Shown here one piece after another: positions 21,871 to 33,900 of a stretch of DNA of 64,000 nucleotides; the stretch's first letter is position 1, and each line of letters starts with the position of its first letter. This stretch comes from Solen grandis (taxonomy: Eukaryota; Mollusca; Bivalvia; Adapedonta; Solenidae). The stretch is taken from positions 35,990,183 to 36,054,182 of the forward strand of contig CM037785.1 in assembly GCA_021229015.1 (NCBI GenBank). Direction: 5' to 3'. The notes under the pieces are model-generated. The model ran no database searches and had not been told where the DNA came from. It saw only the letters and a program-made list of their open reading frames with translations. Both the position numbers and the translations under genes were made by a program.

Positions 21871-22302
21871 TAGGTAATATATCCATAATTAAATCATTAA
21901 CATGGTCCTTCAAATGTTTAACCCTTTCCCTCATATAGACTCATTTTGACGCACTCAATAGGTACCACATAAAGCCTGATCTGAAAAAAACCACAGTTAA
22001 ACCTTACCAAATTTAATTACAAAATCCTCATTTCCAGACCACTGAGGAGCAGTGAACAGCATAAAACCTGATCAGCCTGCGAATTACTCGCAGGCTGATC
22101 TGGTTTTATGTTGTTCGCATAGGTCTTTTCATGGTGTCCTATATGAGGGAAAGGGTTAAAAAAGATTAAAGTGAAGATGCAAATATTGACTTGGACATAT
22201 AAGACTCATTTGCTCAGGGTCTATAAAGGCTTGCATTTACTATAAAATTCCAACAATCACTTGTCGGACCATGATGACAATATGATGGATGGACTACCTT
22301 AA
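21871..22302. mobile_element. MITE family C interrupted by a TTAA MITE
   Basis: The outer ends are TAGGTAATATATCCATAATT and GGATGGACTACCTTAA, as in the uninterrupted copies at 2052-2226 and 48654-48829. At the word CAAATGTTTAA it is split by the 234-bp insert at 21922-22155 and resumes with TTAAAAAAGATTAAAG. Confidence 0.85.
21922..22155. mobile_element. TTAA MITE, family A
   Basis: Ends CCCTTTCCCTCATATAG and, inverted, CTATATGAGGGAAAGGG, with TTAA duplicated on each side (21918-21921, 22156-22159). The core is a palindrome, GATCAGCCTGCGAATTACTC then GCAGGCTGATC. No coding capacity. A degraded copy lies at 58970-59201. Confidence 0.88.
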
Positions 22303-22868
22303 TTTCCATAATAGTTGAATAAGTGACTATGTTATATCACTTGTGTGAGAAAAAATTATGGAAAAACTTAAAAAAAAGGAAGGGATTTTTCTTGAAAACA
22401 AACATCAGATTTATTAGAGGAGTTTTTCAAATTTGTAAAACTCATTAAATCATTTATGTATAGATAGTTCTCAGTTCATCAACATTTCTCAGTTTTACGT
22501 AACTCTCAGGCAGGTTTTATGCTATGTCTTTTAAAAGAGGTTGTTGATATTTATGTCCAGTTGACAAAATTTAAAGTTGAACTATTGCAATATCTTCAGA
22601 GTAAATCGTTTAGTGAAGTTAACAATATATTCTTGAGTACTTTAATCATGATAGTTGCTTCACTGGGTTGTAGCCTGAAAGTAAGTTTATCATAGTAAAG
22701 AAATGCATGATTATGTGATCCATAGACTAAATACTCACATTTACATCAAAGGGTATAAGATTTAATTATTTCAGCCGAAGTAGATGTTTATACTATATTT
22801 TTGATTTATACCATTAGCATAGCAAATTTAAGTAGGAAACAACTTTGAAAGAATGGGTGAGGTGTATT
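22303..22868. other. Intergenic, nothing recognised
   Basis: AT-rich sequence with no splice-bounded open frame and no repeat matching elsewhere in the window. Confidence 0.4.
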
Positions 22869-23070
22869 TAAGGTAATCTATCCATCATGAAGTTGTGATC
22901 AGGGCCCATCAAGTGTCGAATCATGAAAATTTTATAGTAATTGCAAGCCTATATAGACTTTGACCAAAATGGCCTATATCTCCCAAGTGATTGGATGCTT
23001 GCACTGAAGTTGTTTTTTTAAGCATTTGAAGGAGCATGATTATAATTTAGTGATGTATGGATTACCTTAA
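22869..23070. mobile_element. MITE, family C (copy 3)
   Basis: TAAGGTAATCTATCCATCAT at the left and, inverted, GATGTATGGATTACCTTA at the right. The centre includes AAAATGGCCTATATCTCCCA. Confidence 0.8.
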
Positions 23071-24370
23071 TCGGGGTTCCTTCTAGGATTTTGAAAACTC
23101 GGTTCCTTGTTAAAGATTTCCCAAAACGTTGGGGTCCTCCTGTACAGTCATACAAGCGCGATTAGAAAAACTCAAAAAATGAAGTCCAAGCTCCATGTTA
23201 TGGAAAAATAACTTTGAAGTCTGATCATTTGATTCCATAGGGATTTGAGTATGTAAATGAATTTGCGCTTGAAGTCATATTTAGGCATTTTTGAGAACTT
23301 TGGGGTCAGGTCCTTTGTTCTCTAAAAATCAAGTATTTGCTCAAATTTGATTTTAATCCTGAATATGATATTTGAGCGGTGTTCTTAAACAAGAAAATCC
23401 TCACTCAAAAATCACATGGTTACCTCCCTTGGATAAACTGACATGACAATCCTGCTCAAGTCTGAGTGAGTATGATTTTCTGAAACTTCAAGAACTTTGG
23501 GCTAGGACTTCAAAGTAGGAGTAACCAGTAGTAAGAACCATTTCATTCTGAAATGATACTTAAATCAATGAGCACTCCCACAGAACTTATTCCTCATGCT
23601 GGTTTTGTTAGGCGGGTTATCAGTTCTTTGTAGCAGACGAGATTCTGTCACCCCATACAGTTGTAAACATACACATGAGATTTTACCCTCAGTCACTGAT
23701 TAGTTAGTTTATAGCAGGGAATTATACCGAGTATTATCGAACCCTTGGTAAAATGGTCTCAGAAGAAAGTCTCAGGACAGAATAATAATTCATTTCTTAG
23801 GTTCTTTGCTGCAAATGTTTTCATGTGAGTTTTGAATATTTCAGCAAATTCAAATGAATGATGTTTTGTTTATTCCATCTCATTATTCCCTCTGTTAATT
23901 TTTATGGTAACAGTAATGAAAATGCATGTATATGCAAGCAACTGTATATTTTTATCATTTTATTTTTTCCTGTCACAGAAAGAAGACATATGTATATAAA
24001 TACTAATATATTGCACAGTAGATTGTAAAGACCTTTCTAAAGTTTGTAAATAATTTCTGTGCCTATTTTTTTTCTTCATTATTTTGAAGATAATTTTTTT
24101 TTTGATATGTTAAACTCTTTCGCAACCCCCAAAAATTCATGTGTACTGAATACTTGAAGGCTTGGCCCTAAAAGGAGGACTTCACCCCTGGTTGGCCCTT
24201 TCATTCTGGCTAGGTACTACATTGTAAACTAGATAATATTGTTATACTCTTTAGTCTTTTTGTCAAGTAGGGATTGTAATAAAATCTGGTACATAGTGAT
24301 GTTTCCAGTCTGAATCTTTCTATGATTCTTTTCTGACTAGGCTTTTAGTACCCCTGGACCTCGGCACTCT
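23071..24370. other. Intergenic, one dispersed repeat (family J)
   Basis: At 23690-23760 the words CAGTCACTGATTAGTTAGTT and AATTATACCGAGTATTATCG match 34905-34975 and 44828-44890, defining family J. The remainder shows no coding or repeat signal. Confidence 0.45.
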
Positions 24371-24390
24371 TAGAAAGGATTCCTTATACG

Positions 24391-24437
24391 GAGTATTAGC
24401 ACTTCTATTATAAGCACTAGTAAAAGTGCTAATACTC
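24391..24437. repeat. Short hairpin
   Basis: GAGTATTAGCACTT and AAGTGCTAATACTC are exact reverse complements separated by about 19 bp, a 14-bp perfect stem. A further AAAGCACTTTTGAAAGTGC follows directly. Confidence 0.7.
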
Positions 24438-24454
24438 AGTAAAAGCACTTTTGA

Positions 24455-24640
24455 AAGTGCCATGGTCCAATGGTTATGTGCTTGGCTGCAGATATGAAAA
24501 CTGGGATCAAATTTTGTTCGGGGCAAGGATATTTCTGGACTTATACAGATACAAAGTACTGGTCCAACCCAGGAACAGTCAGAAGGGATAATTATATAAA
24601 TTGTGAGAACTTGTTTTCAAATGGACATAAAATGAGTAAG
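24455..24640 (+). repeat. tRNA-derived SINE, family G
   Basis: The head has an A-box-like TGGTCCAATGGTTATGTGCT and a decayed B box (GGGATCAAATTTTG). The body AAAGTACTGGTCCAACCCAG and GGAACAGTCAGAAGGGATAA recurs at 10905-11095, 31905-32085 (inverted) and 53210-53330. Confidence 0.65.
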
Positions 24641-24809
24641 TTGATATATATATAGATTATAGATAAACTTTCACTGATGTGACTAGTTTTACTTTGCCAG
24701 AAGAACTCTGTTTTTTAATTTTGTATACAGGAATTATTCATACGCTATTGAAAGTTTGCAATAATGTCTGTACACAAGAAAGAAATCAAATTGAAGATTG
24801 TTAACAGGG

Positions 24810-24892
24810 ACTCCTATGAAAAGAGTGTTACAAAATATGATATTGTTAATAGGAAGGAACTCCTATGAAAAGAGTGTTACAAAATATGATAT
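24810..24892 (+). repeat. Direct duplication of 34 bp
   Basis: ACTCCTATGAAAAGAGTGTT plus ACAAAATATGATAT occurs at 24810 and again at 24859, a 49-bp period. The copies are identical over 34 bp, so the duplication is recent or an assembly artefact. Confidence 0.85.
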
Positions 24893-25121
24893 ATTTGTTC
24901 CCCATGAGTTGAGAAGTTACTTGTAAGCATGGGTATTTTTTTTTTTTTTTTTTGTATCTTTTTTTGATAAATATATATTGTTTAGAGAATCTTTCTTTCC
25001 TTCTGCTTCTTTCTTGGCTGAAACAAAAAGAGATTGATATTTTATGTGGGATACGTGTGTGGTTAATGTGTACATGTAGGAACATTGGATAAAAGTTGAA
25101 GCTCCTACCATGGAAATGTGT

Positions 25122-25371
25122 CATTAATGTTTCTAAGGCAAAAAAAAAAATAGTTCCGTTTTTGGTCTCCCGACTGACCCTCTTTTTTAACGGCCGACCC
25201 TAAAGTTTTTTTTACCTTTCCGCCTTTAAAAAAATATCTCCCTTTCTTTACCTCTCGTCTCATGTAAAAAAAAAAATAAAAAAAATTTAAATCCAGACCT
25301 ACAGACCCTCTTTTTTATTTGCTGGAGATCAGAAATGGAACTATTTTTTTTTCTTTTTCGCCTAATGTAAT
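25122..25371. mobile_element. TIR element with poly(A/T) ends
   Basis: The left end TTAATGTTTCTAAGGC, an A-run, then ATAGTTCCGTTTTTGGTCTC, is matched inverted on the right by GAGATCAGAAATGGAACTAT, a T-run and GCCTAATGTAA. The inner ACCCTCTTTTTTA is repeated on both sides. Non-coding, about 250 bp. Confidence 0.65.
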
Positions 25372-26440
25372 TATAATTTTTTCATTTTCTTTCTTAACTT
25401 GAAGGTTCTTCTTAATACGAGTGTATAATTTTAAATGAGTTGCATTTAATGACTAAAAATGAAAAATTTTTTCTTTTTTCTTTAATCTACAAGCATTATT
25501 CTTTTGACATGAATATGTATTTTATAGGTAAACATTTTTGACTTTGTTAAACTTTTGTATGTATAAATTTAGTAGTTTATTCCAACAAATAAAATTGGTT
25601 CCATATTCATGCTGATTTATTTGAAAATTATTAAACTGATCTTGAATGTGAATGTTGTTCATACAATTTAAGTTGTACATAATGATTAAGATTGAATATC
25701 ATAGAATGATACTCTATTTTTTTTTCTACAGTTCTGTTTTGGAATAAGATATGTATACTTGTAGAATCATGTTTCTGTCATTTTTACTTTATAACTTACA
25801 AGTTTATGGTTTTGTATTTCATTCTTCCCTTTGATCCTGTATATTTGAGGAGACTTGTACATAGGATTCGGAAAATTCCATTATTTTTATCGGAGACATA
25901 TATTTAGAAAAAAAAGAAATCTATAATATGATGGAGCTCGTTTAGCTAGTCTTCTGTGTATTTGTCAATATATTGTGCTTATAGTGGAAAATAAACAACA
26001 TCCTCTGTGGATCCTGTCTATGGTTTATATATTCTGACCATCTTGCTAGGCAGGGTCACTGAAAATTGAAACAGTCAACTGTCATATTCTTTCTGAAGGA
26101 AATATGAAGGGATTATGGGGCTGTGCTCCATTGGATGGGTTTGCAATTTGTCTGTAACTCATCCCCCTATTGATATTTTGACAGTTTTCTATTCTTTCCT
26201 AGGTCAAGTGCTCACAAGCAGTATCACAAACAAAAAGCACATGTTCTTTAGTGTATAGTAGGTCAACCGTTCATTATGTGCTTCACACTCACACTGGTTG
26301 GATAAGCCAGTTAATGTAGACATACTTGATTGACCGTCTTTTGCAGTGTTCACTGGGTGTGCTAGGAAATTTGAACCCCGCCAGGGAGAAGAGGGGAGGA
26401 ACCTTTTCCAAGTGAAAACCAACACGGGGTTTGTTGGAAC
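25372..26440. other. Intergenic, nothing recognised
   Basis: AT-rich with several AATAAA words (for example near 25588 and 25990), which could serve as distal poly(A) sites for the zinc-finger gene, but no evidence ties them to it. Confidence 0.35.
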
Positions 26441-26446
26441 GGATTA

Positions 26447-26756
26447 AAACACTGGTGACCAAGTGGTTAGAGCATCCGCCCTGGAATCGGGAGGTTTTAA
26501 GTTCTGTCCCCGGCCACGACATACAATGTACCAACGTTACAAAAATTATATATGTATAGCTCCCTTGCTTGAAGCTCGGAATATAAGGGTAGTTCCAGGA
26601 CTGGCTGGTCTAGTGTCTAGATAGTGTGACAGGGTGTGGCACTATGCCACATACCTACAGTGTGATACTGCAGTGTGGCAGCACTATATCTGTCTCAAGT
26701 AGACATAGTCTCTAAATGACTGAAATACTATCGGTTTTACATTAGACCCAACAAAC
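26447..26756 (+). repeat. tRNA-derived SINE, family D (full length)
   Basis: Best full copy. The head has the A box GTGACCAAGTGGTTAGAGCA and a B-box region (GGTTTTAAGTTCTGTCCCCG). The body runs through AAGGGTAGTTCCAGGACTGG and CTGTCTCAAGTAGACATAGT. The 3' end is GACCCAACAAAC. About 310 bp. Confidence 0.85.
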
Positions 26757-26931
26757 AGGTTTGTATACCAGTGTAACAAACATATTCTGTGTTTTCGGAT
26801 TATAGAGACTGAGAAATATTCATGAATGATGAATCGTATGATCAAGCGCAAATTCTTCAAATGATAGATGATATCCAAACTCACATAAATTAGCCTGTAT
26901 TTCATGTTTTCGGTTTATTTCAAAATGCCTT

Positions 26932-27846
26932 TTTAGCTCACCTGAGCACGTGTGCTCAGGATGAGCTTTTAGGATCGATGAATGTCCGTCGTGTGTCTGT
27001 CCCTCCGTCGTCCATTTTTGTTTGCACTCTAGCATCTTCATTTATGAGCAATTATCTTCAAACTTTAAACAATGTTTATAACCATAAAATCCGGCCAAGT
27101 TCATTATGGCTGATATCGTATGCCCCTTTTAAAATTAAAAAAAGCCAGATTTCACATTGTTTGCACTCTAGCATCTTCATCTTTTGAGCAATCATCTTCA
27201 AACTTTATGCAATGCTTATGACATAATGTCTCGATTGAGTTGATATGCTAGATCGTCTTAGGTCAGGAGTTAAGCCCTTTTTAATATTCAAAAAATGCCA
27301 GAAATCACTTTGTTTACACTCTAGCATTTTCATCTTTTGAGCAATCATCTTCAAACTTTATGACAATGCTTATGACCATAATGTCTCGATTGAGTTCGAA
27401 TATGGCTTAGATCCGTCAATTAGGTCAGGAGTTATGCCCCTTTAATATAAAAAAGCCATTTTTTCCTTTTTTTAATCATCTTCAAACTTTATGACATTGT
27501 TAATGACCATAATGTCTCGATTGAGTTCAATTGTGACTGAGATGGGTCATTTAGGTCAGGAGTTATGTCCCTTTTAATACAAAAAAATGCAAGATTTCAC
27601 TTTGTTTATTCTCTACCAACTTCATTTTTTTAACAATCATTTTTAAACTTTAAGACAATGTTTATGCCCATAATCTCACAATCGGGTTCAATTATAACTG
27701 ATATTGACTTGTACATTTAGGAGTTATGCCCATTTCACCATAAAAAAAAAAGCCAGATTTCACTTTTACACTCAAGCATCTTTATTTCTTAAGCAATCAT
27801 CTTTCTCAGGTGAGCGACCAAGGGCCATCTTGGCCCTCTTGTTGTA
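26932..27846 (+). mobile_element. Helentron-like non-autonomous element with tandem core
   Basis: The left end AGCTCACCTGAGCACGTGTG is matched near the right end by the inverted CTCAGGTGAGC (27805-27815). It is followed by AGGGCCATCTTGGCCCT, a short 3' hairpin, and CTTGTT. Between them are about five units of 130-160 bp, each marked by CAATCATCTTCAAACTTTAT and TAGGTCAGGAGTTATGCCCC. Subterminal inverted repeats, a hairpin close to the 3' end and a tandem core are typical of Helentron-derived HINEs and the mollusc 'pearl' type. That assignment is inference from structure. Confidence 0.75.
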
Positions 27847-28550
27847 GTTTACGTTTATTTATTCCCGTGGATGTTATATTATCCCTATATACCGTAATGC
27901 TTTTTTAATACAAATATATTTCTTTTCCCTACTTTTTGCAGTATTACTTTGATGGTGTATTTTTATTTACCCTATTCGTATCGGAGAAAACCCTTCAGGA
28001 AGTGCGAGGCTGGGGCTCTTTGAAACCTGGTTTAATCACCCCAGTTGTTCCTGTTGCCGACCGACCGTTCCAAGAGGCAGTAACTGTTGGTAGTTCTCTG
28101 TTTTATGTTACGTCCTGTCTCAGTGTGTGTTATAGTGCTAGATTATTTATATGTAGATTAAATATGATTGAAACAAAAATCATTTTGAAACTGTGGAGAA
28201 TGTATGTATGTAAAAAACTTTCTTTCTATTCCGAGTATTCGCAATTCATACAGGCAACACTAATTCTTTGCAGTTGTGTTACTGGCATGTCAATAAACTT
28301 CTATAACAATGTTGTCATGAATATCTAAAACAAAACAAGCTTACAATTGTACAATTCTTCCTCATTGACACTTGAATATTTTTGTAAAATCCGTTATTTA
28401 GATTTGTTTATTTTGACAAACATGTGGATCAAGCCATGCAGTCATCAGGTGACTCTTTTTTCACACGTACATAATGCTATGGAAACGGCTTATATCAGAT
28501 TTTGTTTTCATTAGTATGGATATTATGACTTACCGATCTAGATCTTTGTT

Positions 28551-28555
<5 letters not shown>
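27847..28555. other. Unassigned sequence with a 130-codon open frame
   Basis: An open frame on the plus strand (27936-28328, opening with TTG) includes GWGSLKPGLITPVVPVADRP, then becomes AT-driven and cysteine-rich. No splice pair or known motif supports it. The block GACCGACCGTTCCAAGAGGC may belong to an old repeat. Confidence 0.3.

Positions 28556-28556
<1 letters not shown>

Positions 28557-28587
<31 letters not shown>
28557..28587. repeat. (TG)n microsatellite
   Basis: About 15 TG units. Confidence 0.95.
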
Positions 28588-28588
<1 letters not shown>

Positions 28589-30296
28589 ACCTTCTATAAT
28601 AAATAATGCAGGATTTCTTAAAAGGCCCTTTTGTCATTCCTTACTGTAAAATGTGTTTATAAAAACATCGGTTTGTTATTCCGGAGTAAGTTTATACTTA
28701 CCACTAAATTACATAAGAAAGAAAAAGAACATATTTCATCATTTTGTTTTACAAAATATTTAAGTAAATGACTTAGCTGACGTGATAATTTTCCATACTA
28801 TGTTAGCTGTGTTTAAGTATTCTATCAGGGGACTCGGCATGAATAAAATGTTAAGCATTAAGTAAAGTTACCTCGCTGGGTCATAAAAGCTTCCCACATG
28901 TCTCGGAACCTTGCTGGGTTATAAAAGCTTCCCAGGTAACACGTCGTTGGCTAAGCTAAAGAAATAAATGATTTTATAGCAACAAATTGATAAAAAAAAA
29001 ATCATATCTTCTTTTCATTTGGGAATTACACAGACACGATTTAAATAAAAGCCTTGGGAGCACATTGAATGTGATTTTTTTTTGTCATCTTTGAAGGCCT
29101 CAAAAAATAATCTCAAGAAAGCATTGAATGGCATGCGGCTGTTATAATTTGATGCACTGACTTCACAGCTGTGTTTTCTTGTACTTGTGTTCTACGGACT
29201 CTTTTAAGACAACAATTAGTTTCAAACTGTCCAGACAGAAGAAGATGAAACTATGCATTGATCTTTTATAATAAAAGCCTTAAAATAAACTTGATCCTGG
29301 CGGGAAAAAATGTTACCATAGCAACTAATAAATGATATTTTAAAACATGTAAAAAATTTAAAATCATTCAGCTGTCTAACATATCCGAAAGACAGGCTTC
29401 ATTAAACATGACATAAACCATCCCACGGCTCTAGTCTATGTTTTGCAGACAGAAAAATTATCATCCGATGCCAATGGAGGACAGGTCTGGTTTGTAACAT
29501 TATATACAAAAAAAAGGCTTCAATGGGAAACTATTCTCTTAAAGGAGCTCGTTCACAGATGGTCATTGACTAAGAGTTTGATTTTAACTATGTGTGTGAA
29601 TTACGTCTATCAAGACCAATATTAGACGAAATATCACCCAATGCAACTATCCGTAATCGTAAAAGTAAATAAATAAATAAAAATGGGTGGTTTCCCCATC
29701 AAAGGCAATACCGTCACAGACGGCATTGAAACTATATTTAGACTGATGAAGCCTTTTTTTAGATTCGTTCACTTTTCCGTATGAGGTAACTTCACAGGAT
29801 GAACTCACGAAATCGCTTCCCTAAACTGGTGATGTTGCGGAACTTGTCCTTTTGTGATATCGTTTTCAAAATTTAACCGATTTTGTCGAAGTTGCGTTTA
29901 CGGATATCGCGTTTTCCTGTGCAGTGTGACCTACACTCTCTGAGTTTATTTATCAGGAACAAAAACTTCACCAACATTAACAAGGGAGGGTTGAAAATTA
30001 TTTTTCTTAATTTGCATCATATGCGAATGAGATGCTTAAACCAGGTGTACAGCTCCTCAAGCAATATTGAAATGAAACCGCATTTTAGTTTGGCGCTGGT
30101 TTCAGCCAAATGTATAACAACTGGGGTTTATTATAACAAACATATTTTGTCAGTATTAAAATTTGCCAAATCAAACAAAGATCAAAGTATAAGGCCAAAA
30201 TAAAGTTAAGGGCCATAATTTCAAAATAAAAAAACAATATGGGTTATGTGGTAAGAAATTTGGTTCAAACACTTATTGTACATTAGTTACGAAAAA
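28588..30296. other. Intergenic, minor duplications only
   Basis: CTGGGTCATAAAAGCTTCCC and CTGGGTTATAAAAGCTTCCC occur 40 bp apart (28876 and 28916). The open frame at 29883-30203 begins with TTG and resembles no family. Confidence 0.4.
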
Positions 30297-30453
30297 GGTA
30301 CCAACGGTGGCATAAAGAGACATGGGAGATATTTTATATCGCGTGCGCACGTGATAATTACCGGTTCGCACTAAGTAGTTATTGCATTCACACTTATCTT
30401 ATACTCACGAGACATTAGAAATATTTCCCATGTCTCTTTGCCACCGTAAGGTT
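30297..30453. mobile_element. MITE with about 30-bp TIRs
   Basis: GGTGGCATAAAGAGACATGG on the left and, inverted, CCATGTCTCTTTGCCACC on the right, extended by GAGATATTT / AAATATTTC. About 155 bp in all, non-coding. Only copy seen here. Confidence 0.75.
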
Positions 30454-30493
30454 CCGACAGATGGCGATGTATACTGGGATTGTTGTGGTACAG

Positions 30494-30660
30494 GTCCTTC
30501 GTGGCCGAGCGGTTACACTCGCTGACACACTTTGTTTAGCCCCTCATCGCTGTGGGTTCGAGTACCGGCAGGGCGAGGAGTGCTTCTGTGCACGCAGGAT
30601 GTTCCTCCACATGTAATCATCTGTCTCATACACCAACACAACATTATTTTGGTAGGAAAC
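30494..30660 (+). repeat. tRNA-derived SINE, family F
   Basis: The head GTCCTTCGTGGCCGAGCGGT resembles a Leu/Ser-type tRNA A box, and TGTGGGTTCGAGTACCGGCA is a clear B box about 50 bp on. The body (GTGCTTCTGTGCACGCAGGA) is not shared with families D, E or G. Confidence 0.7.
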
Positions 30661-31211
30661 TTGAGTGTCTGTAAAATGCCGAAACGTGAATGGGGCGGGA
30701 ACAACTAGGCCTTCTTAAGTACGCGATCGAAAATTGGATCTGTGACGCATTTGTGAGGACCGAAGTCCGAAGTACGTTACCAAGTGCTACACTATTCCAC
30801 AAACAATGACCACCAAAACCCACTGACACTAGACACTAGAACCACATAGTTTGACCTTCTTTGGGAAATTTCAATGGAACACACCTTAGTCACAAGGTTG
30901 TAAGAAATCTTTTAAGCCCCGCGCCTGTTCTTCAAGAGCAAGAGGGGGTTTGTACTTAAAAGAACACAATCCCATGTATATTTAAAAAGCATTCGGATAC
31001 ACACGGCCATGTTATGGGTTTCCAGTACTACTATATCTTACCGTAACTTGCACTTACAAAGTAATTCAGCTGCAGTTGAACGATCTATTGTCAAATAAGA
31101 GTGTTTTGGCACTTATGTATACTACGTATATTACCGTTTGTCTTCCCTTTAATATCCATTGAAATAGTTCTATTTTAGCCCAAATTCAAACAAATATGAT
31201 ACCGGGTTCTT

Positions 31212-31580
31212 ATTTCCGTATGTTGCCCAGGTTACGGGAAGAAATGTTCGTTTAGCCGCGTGCTCCTACCGCCAACTACAAAGGTGCCGCTGTGGCCTAC
31301 GTGACACATGTGAAAAAAACGGTAAGCAAAACAAACATACAAACAAACAAACAAAAATGGATTTTAACCATGCGCTCGGCTTCGCCTCGCTTTGGTTAAA
31401 GTCCACAAATAAAAACTTTAAGTAATACAAATTCTAAAATATTGTTACGTATGTTCGTATTTTGCCAAGATTAAATGAAAAATATGATTTGAACGGTTAC
31501 GAGATCCGCGGGCTCATACCGCCCACATCAAAGTTGCCGCTGTGGCTTACGGTACGTGACAAAAGAGAAACAAACAGTAA
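31212..31580. repeat. Two diverged copies of a block of about 120 bp
   Basis: CGTATGTTGCCCAGGTTACG ... GTGCCGCTGTGGCCTACGTG (31212-31305) recurs as CGTATTTTGCCAAGATTAAA ... TTGCCGCTGTGGCTTACGGT (31454-31555). Each copy is followed by a GC-richer word with TTCGCCTCGC or TTCGTCTCCC and then TTAAA.TCCA. Nature unknown. Confidence 0.6.
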
Positions 31581-31904
31581 GCCACATATAGTTCATATTT
31601 ATTTTAAAATATGGCTTGGTTTCGTCTCCCTAGGGTTAAATTCCATATTTTAGAAAATGAACTATAATAAAACGTGCCGTATGGATCATCTAGTGGAGAC
31701 AGTAACTTTATCTGATGTCAACCTAGTGTGAAACAATGTGTTAGGGTTTCATTCATTCGCAACGGGAGCAATAAGACATATGGCGACACTGACGTCAGAG
31801 ATGTTTGTCATTTAAGTAAAATGCAATAAAATGACCAAAAACAAATGATAAAAGACAATACATGTACATGTAGTTTAATCTTACCATATTTTCTTTACGT
31901 CGGC

Positions 31905-32085
31905 TGATAACTTATAACCGGTAATCCCTCTCGACGGTTCCTGGGTTTGACCTGTACTTTGCGCCTGAGAATGTCATCAGAGTCTTTACAGTAAGGGGAC
32001 ACCCCAACGGTGTTTGAACCCACAACCTTCAAATCTGCAGGAATGTACGCTATCCCACCACCACCATAGATGTCGTGTTATGTTA
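31905..32085 (-). repeat. tRNA-derived SINE, family G (inverted copy)
   Basis: Reads on the minus strand as a tRNA-like head with B box GTGGGTTCAAACACC, then CAAAGTACAGGTCAAACCCA and GGAACCGTCGAGAGGGATTA. Confidence 0.6.
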
Positions 32086-33146
32086 TTAATGGTATTAAGT
32101 GTTGACAAATGACATGGTGTAGTCCTTGCTTCTTAATTTTGGTTCATCCATTTTTTTTTCATTTAACTTATTTTCCTGAAAAAAGTGTTATCTTAACCCG
32201 CTATTTAAATTAACCTTTGTTATTCTGTAACATGACTAAATACCATATGCTATATTTTTCATTCAAGAAAAGGTAAGTACCTTTGACAGTCAATATATGT
32301 ATCATTCCATTCTATTTTTAGTATACAACAGTATTTTGATATTGTATCTTAAAAATGCTTATTAAATATACCCCGTGACTAGCATTCTGTGTACTTTTAT
32401 TTGAAGGATTGCAGTTACGCGCGTGCGTCCAGATACAAAAATATAGTATGTATACTTTTAAGAGCGCCTCGTCTCTGATTGGACGTAAGAAATCTGATAT
32501 AGAATAAGGCATTAATTCAATTCAATTCTATTCAATATATTTATTGAACATAACGTCTATAACTGTATGTGTCTTTAATACGTGGTATAATTTGTTAGAA
32601 TAAACTGAAATTCCGCTAAATAATTATACAATGTCAGTACTCTATGTGAAGACAAAAGGATGTTATTGTCGATCATAACGACATCTGTGCTGAGACAAAA
32701 TATACACTGTCATACAGAACAACACTTTGATTATTGCCTGATAAAAATATGCCAAAAGTTAAGTTAATATACTCTAGCTCAATAAGACAATGTCAAACTG
32801 CTCTCCGAAACAAATTCGATATATCCTTTTGTCCTCTTGTTCTCCCACTCTTTATTTACAGCCTTATTAGGTCTTATTTATAGATGCTGTTTTTTTTTTT
32901 GTTTTTTTTTTGGGGGGGGGGGGGGTTGGTGTGTTTGTTTGTTTGTTTGTTGTTGTTGTTATTGTTGTTTTGTTTTTGTTACTGTTGTTTTTTTGCGGCG
33001 GTCGGCTGAATTCTATTTCATAAAGTCATATTAATTGTACACTTACCGGTAATAATTTACAGGACACTCTCCAGAATTAAGCTACGTAAAGTGTTACAAA
33101 TTGTTTCGCGTAAGGAAATAAAATCCTTCATGTTGAAGAACCTCAC

Positions 33147-33181
<35 letters not shown>

Positions 33182-33900
33182 TTCACGGCTCCCCTTTGCC
33201 CTTCCTTTTTCTAAATTTATATGTACTCCATTTCTTCCACTGTTTTCAATACTTGTACAGCTATCCAGGTAAATATTTCAAGGGGAAATGTAGTATGAAT
33301 TAATATCACAGAAGTTGTTTTCGAGTTGTCTATTGATCTTCATGAAGGTACAAGAAGGTATTTATGTTCTCACTAATTGGACTAGCAGAAGAAAAACAAG
33401 CTCTAGAAGAAAGTTAATGACGAACTAACATACTTGTGTCAAGGATAATGCATTTGTGTGATTTCGAATCAGAAAATCTGTGAAATGTCCAAACCCAAGG
33501 GATAAAAATGAATAAGCCATGTATTTCTTATAAATGAAGTTAAATTAGTCGATACCCACGCGCAGATGTTATACAGACTGCTTATTGGTAATTAGCGAAG
33601 AAAACACTGTGACAAAGTAGAAATATTCTTTGTAAAATAATTCTATTGAGTGCTAACGGTACAGTCAGTGGTCTTGAATTGACAATATAATACATTTGTC
33701 GTGGCAATTAATATCTCTGATAATTGCCTTTTCGTATTCCCTTGCTTGTCCTAATTAGAACATTGATGTCAATAAAATGTTCCTCTAGATATTTTCACGT
33801 TAACTAAAACCAACACACGATTTATGAACAGGATGGGATAGAGAAAAGTTTAATGTATATGAAGATTGGTAAAATGGGGTTGCTATGGGAACTCGGTGTA
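32086..33900. other. Intergenic, low-complexity runs
   Basis: Holds a G-run near 32915-32926, TTG-rich sequence at 32935-32990 and an uninterrupted C-run at about 33148-33181. The proline-only open frame at 33091-33303 is produced by the C-run. No gene seen. Confidence 0.6.

Noticed and set aside
26932..27846. CRISPR-like array
   Set aside because: The units are 130-160 bp, similar across their whole length, and lie between transposon ends in a eukaryotic genome.
27936..28328. Open frame of 130 codons after the Helentron-like element
   Set aside because: Starts with TTG, has no splice or promoter support, and its second half is AT-driven. Kept only as unassigned sequence.
33091..33303. Proline-run open frame
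   Set aside because: Produced by a C homopolymer of more than 30 bases.
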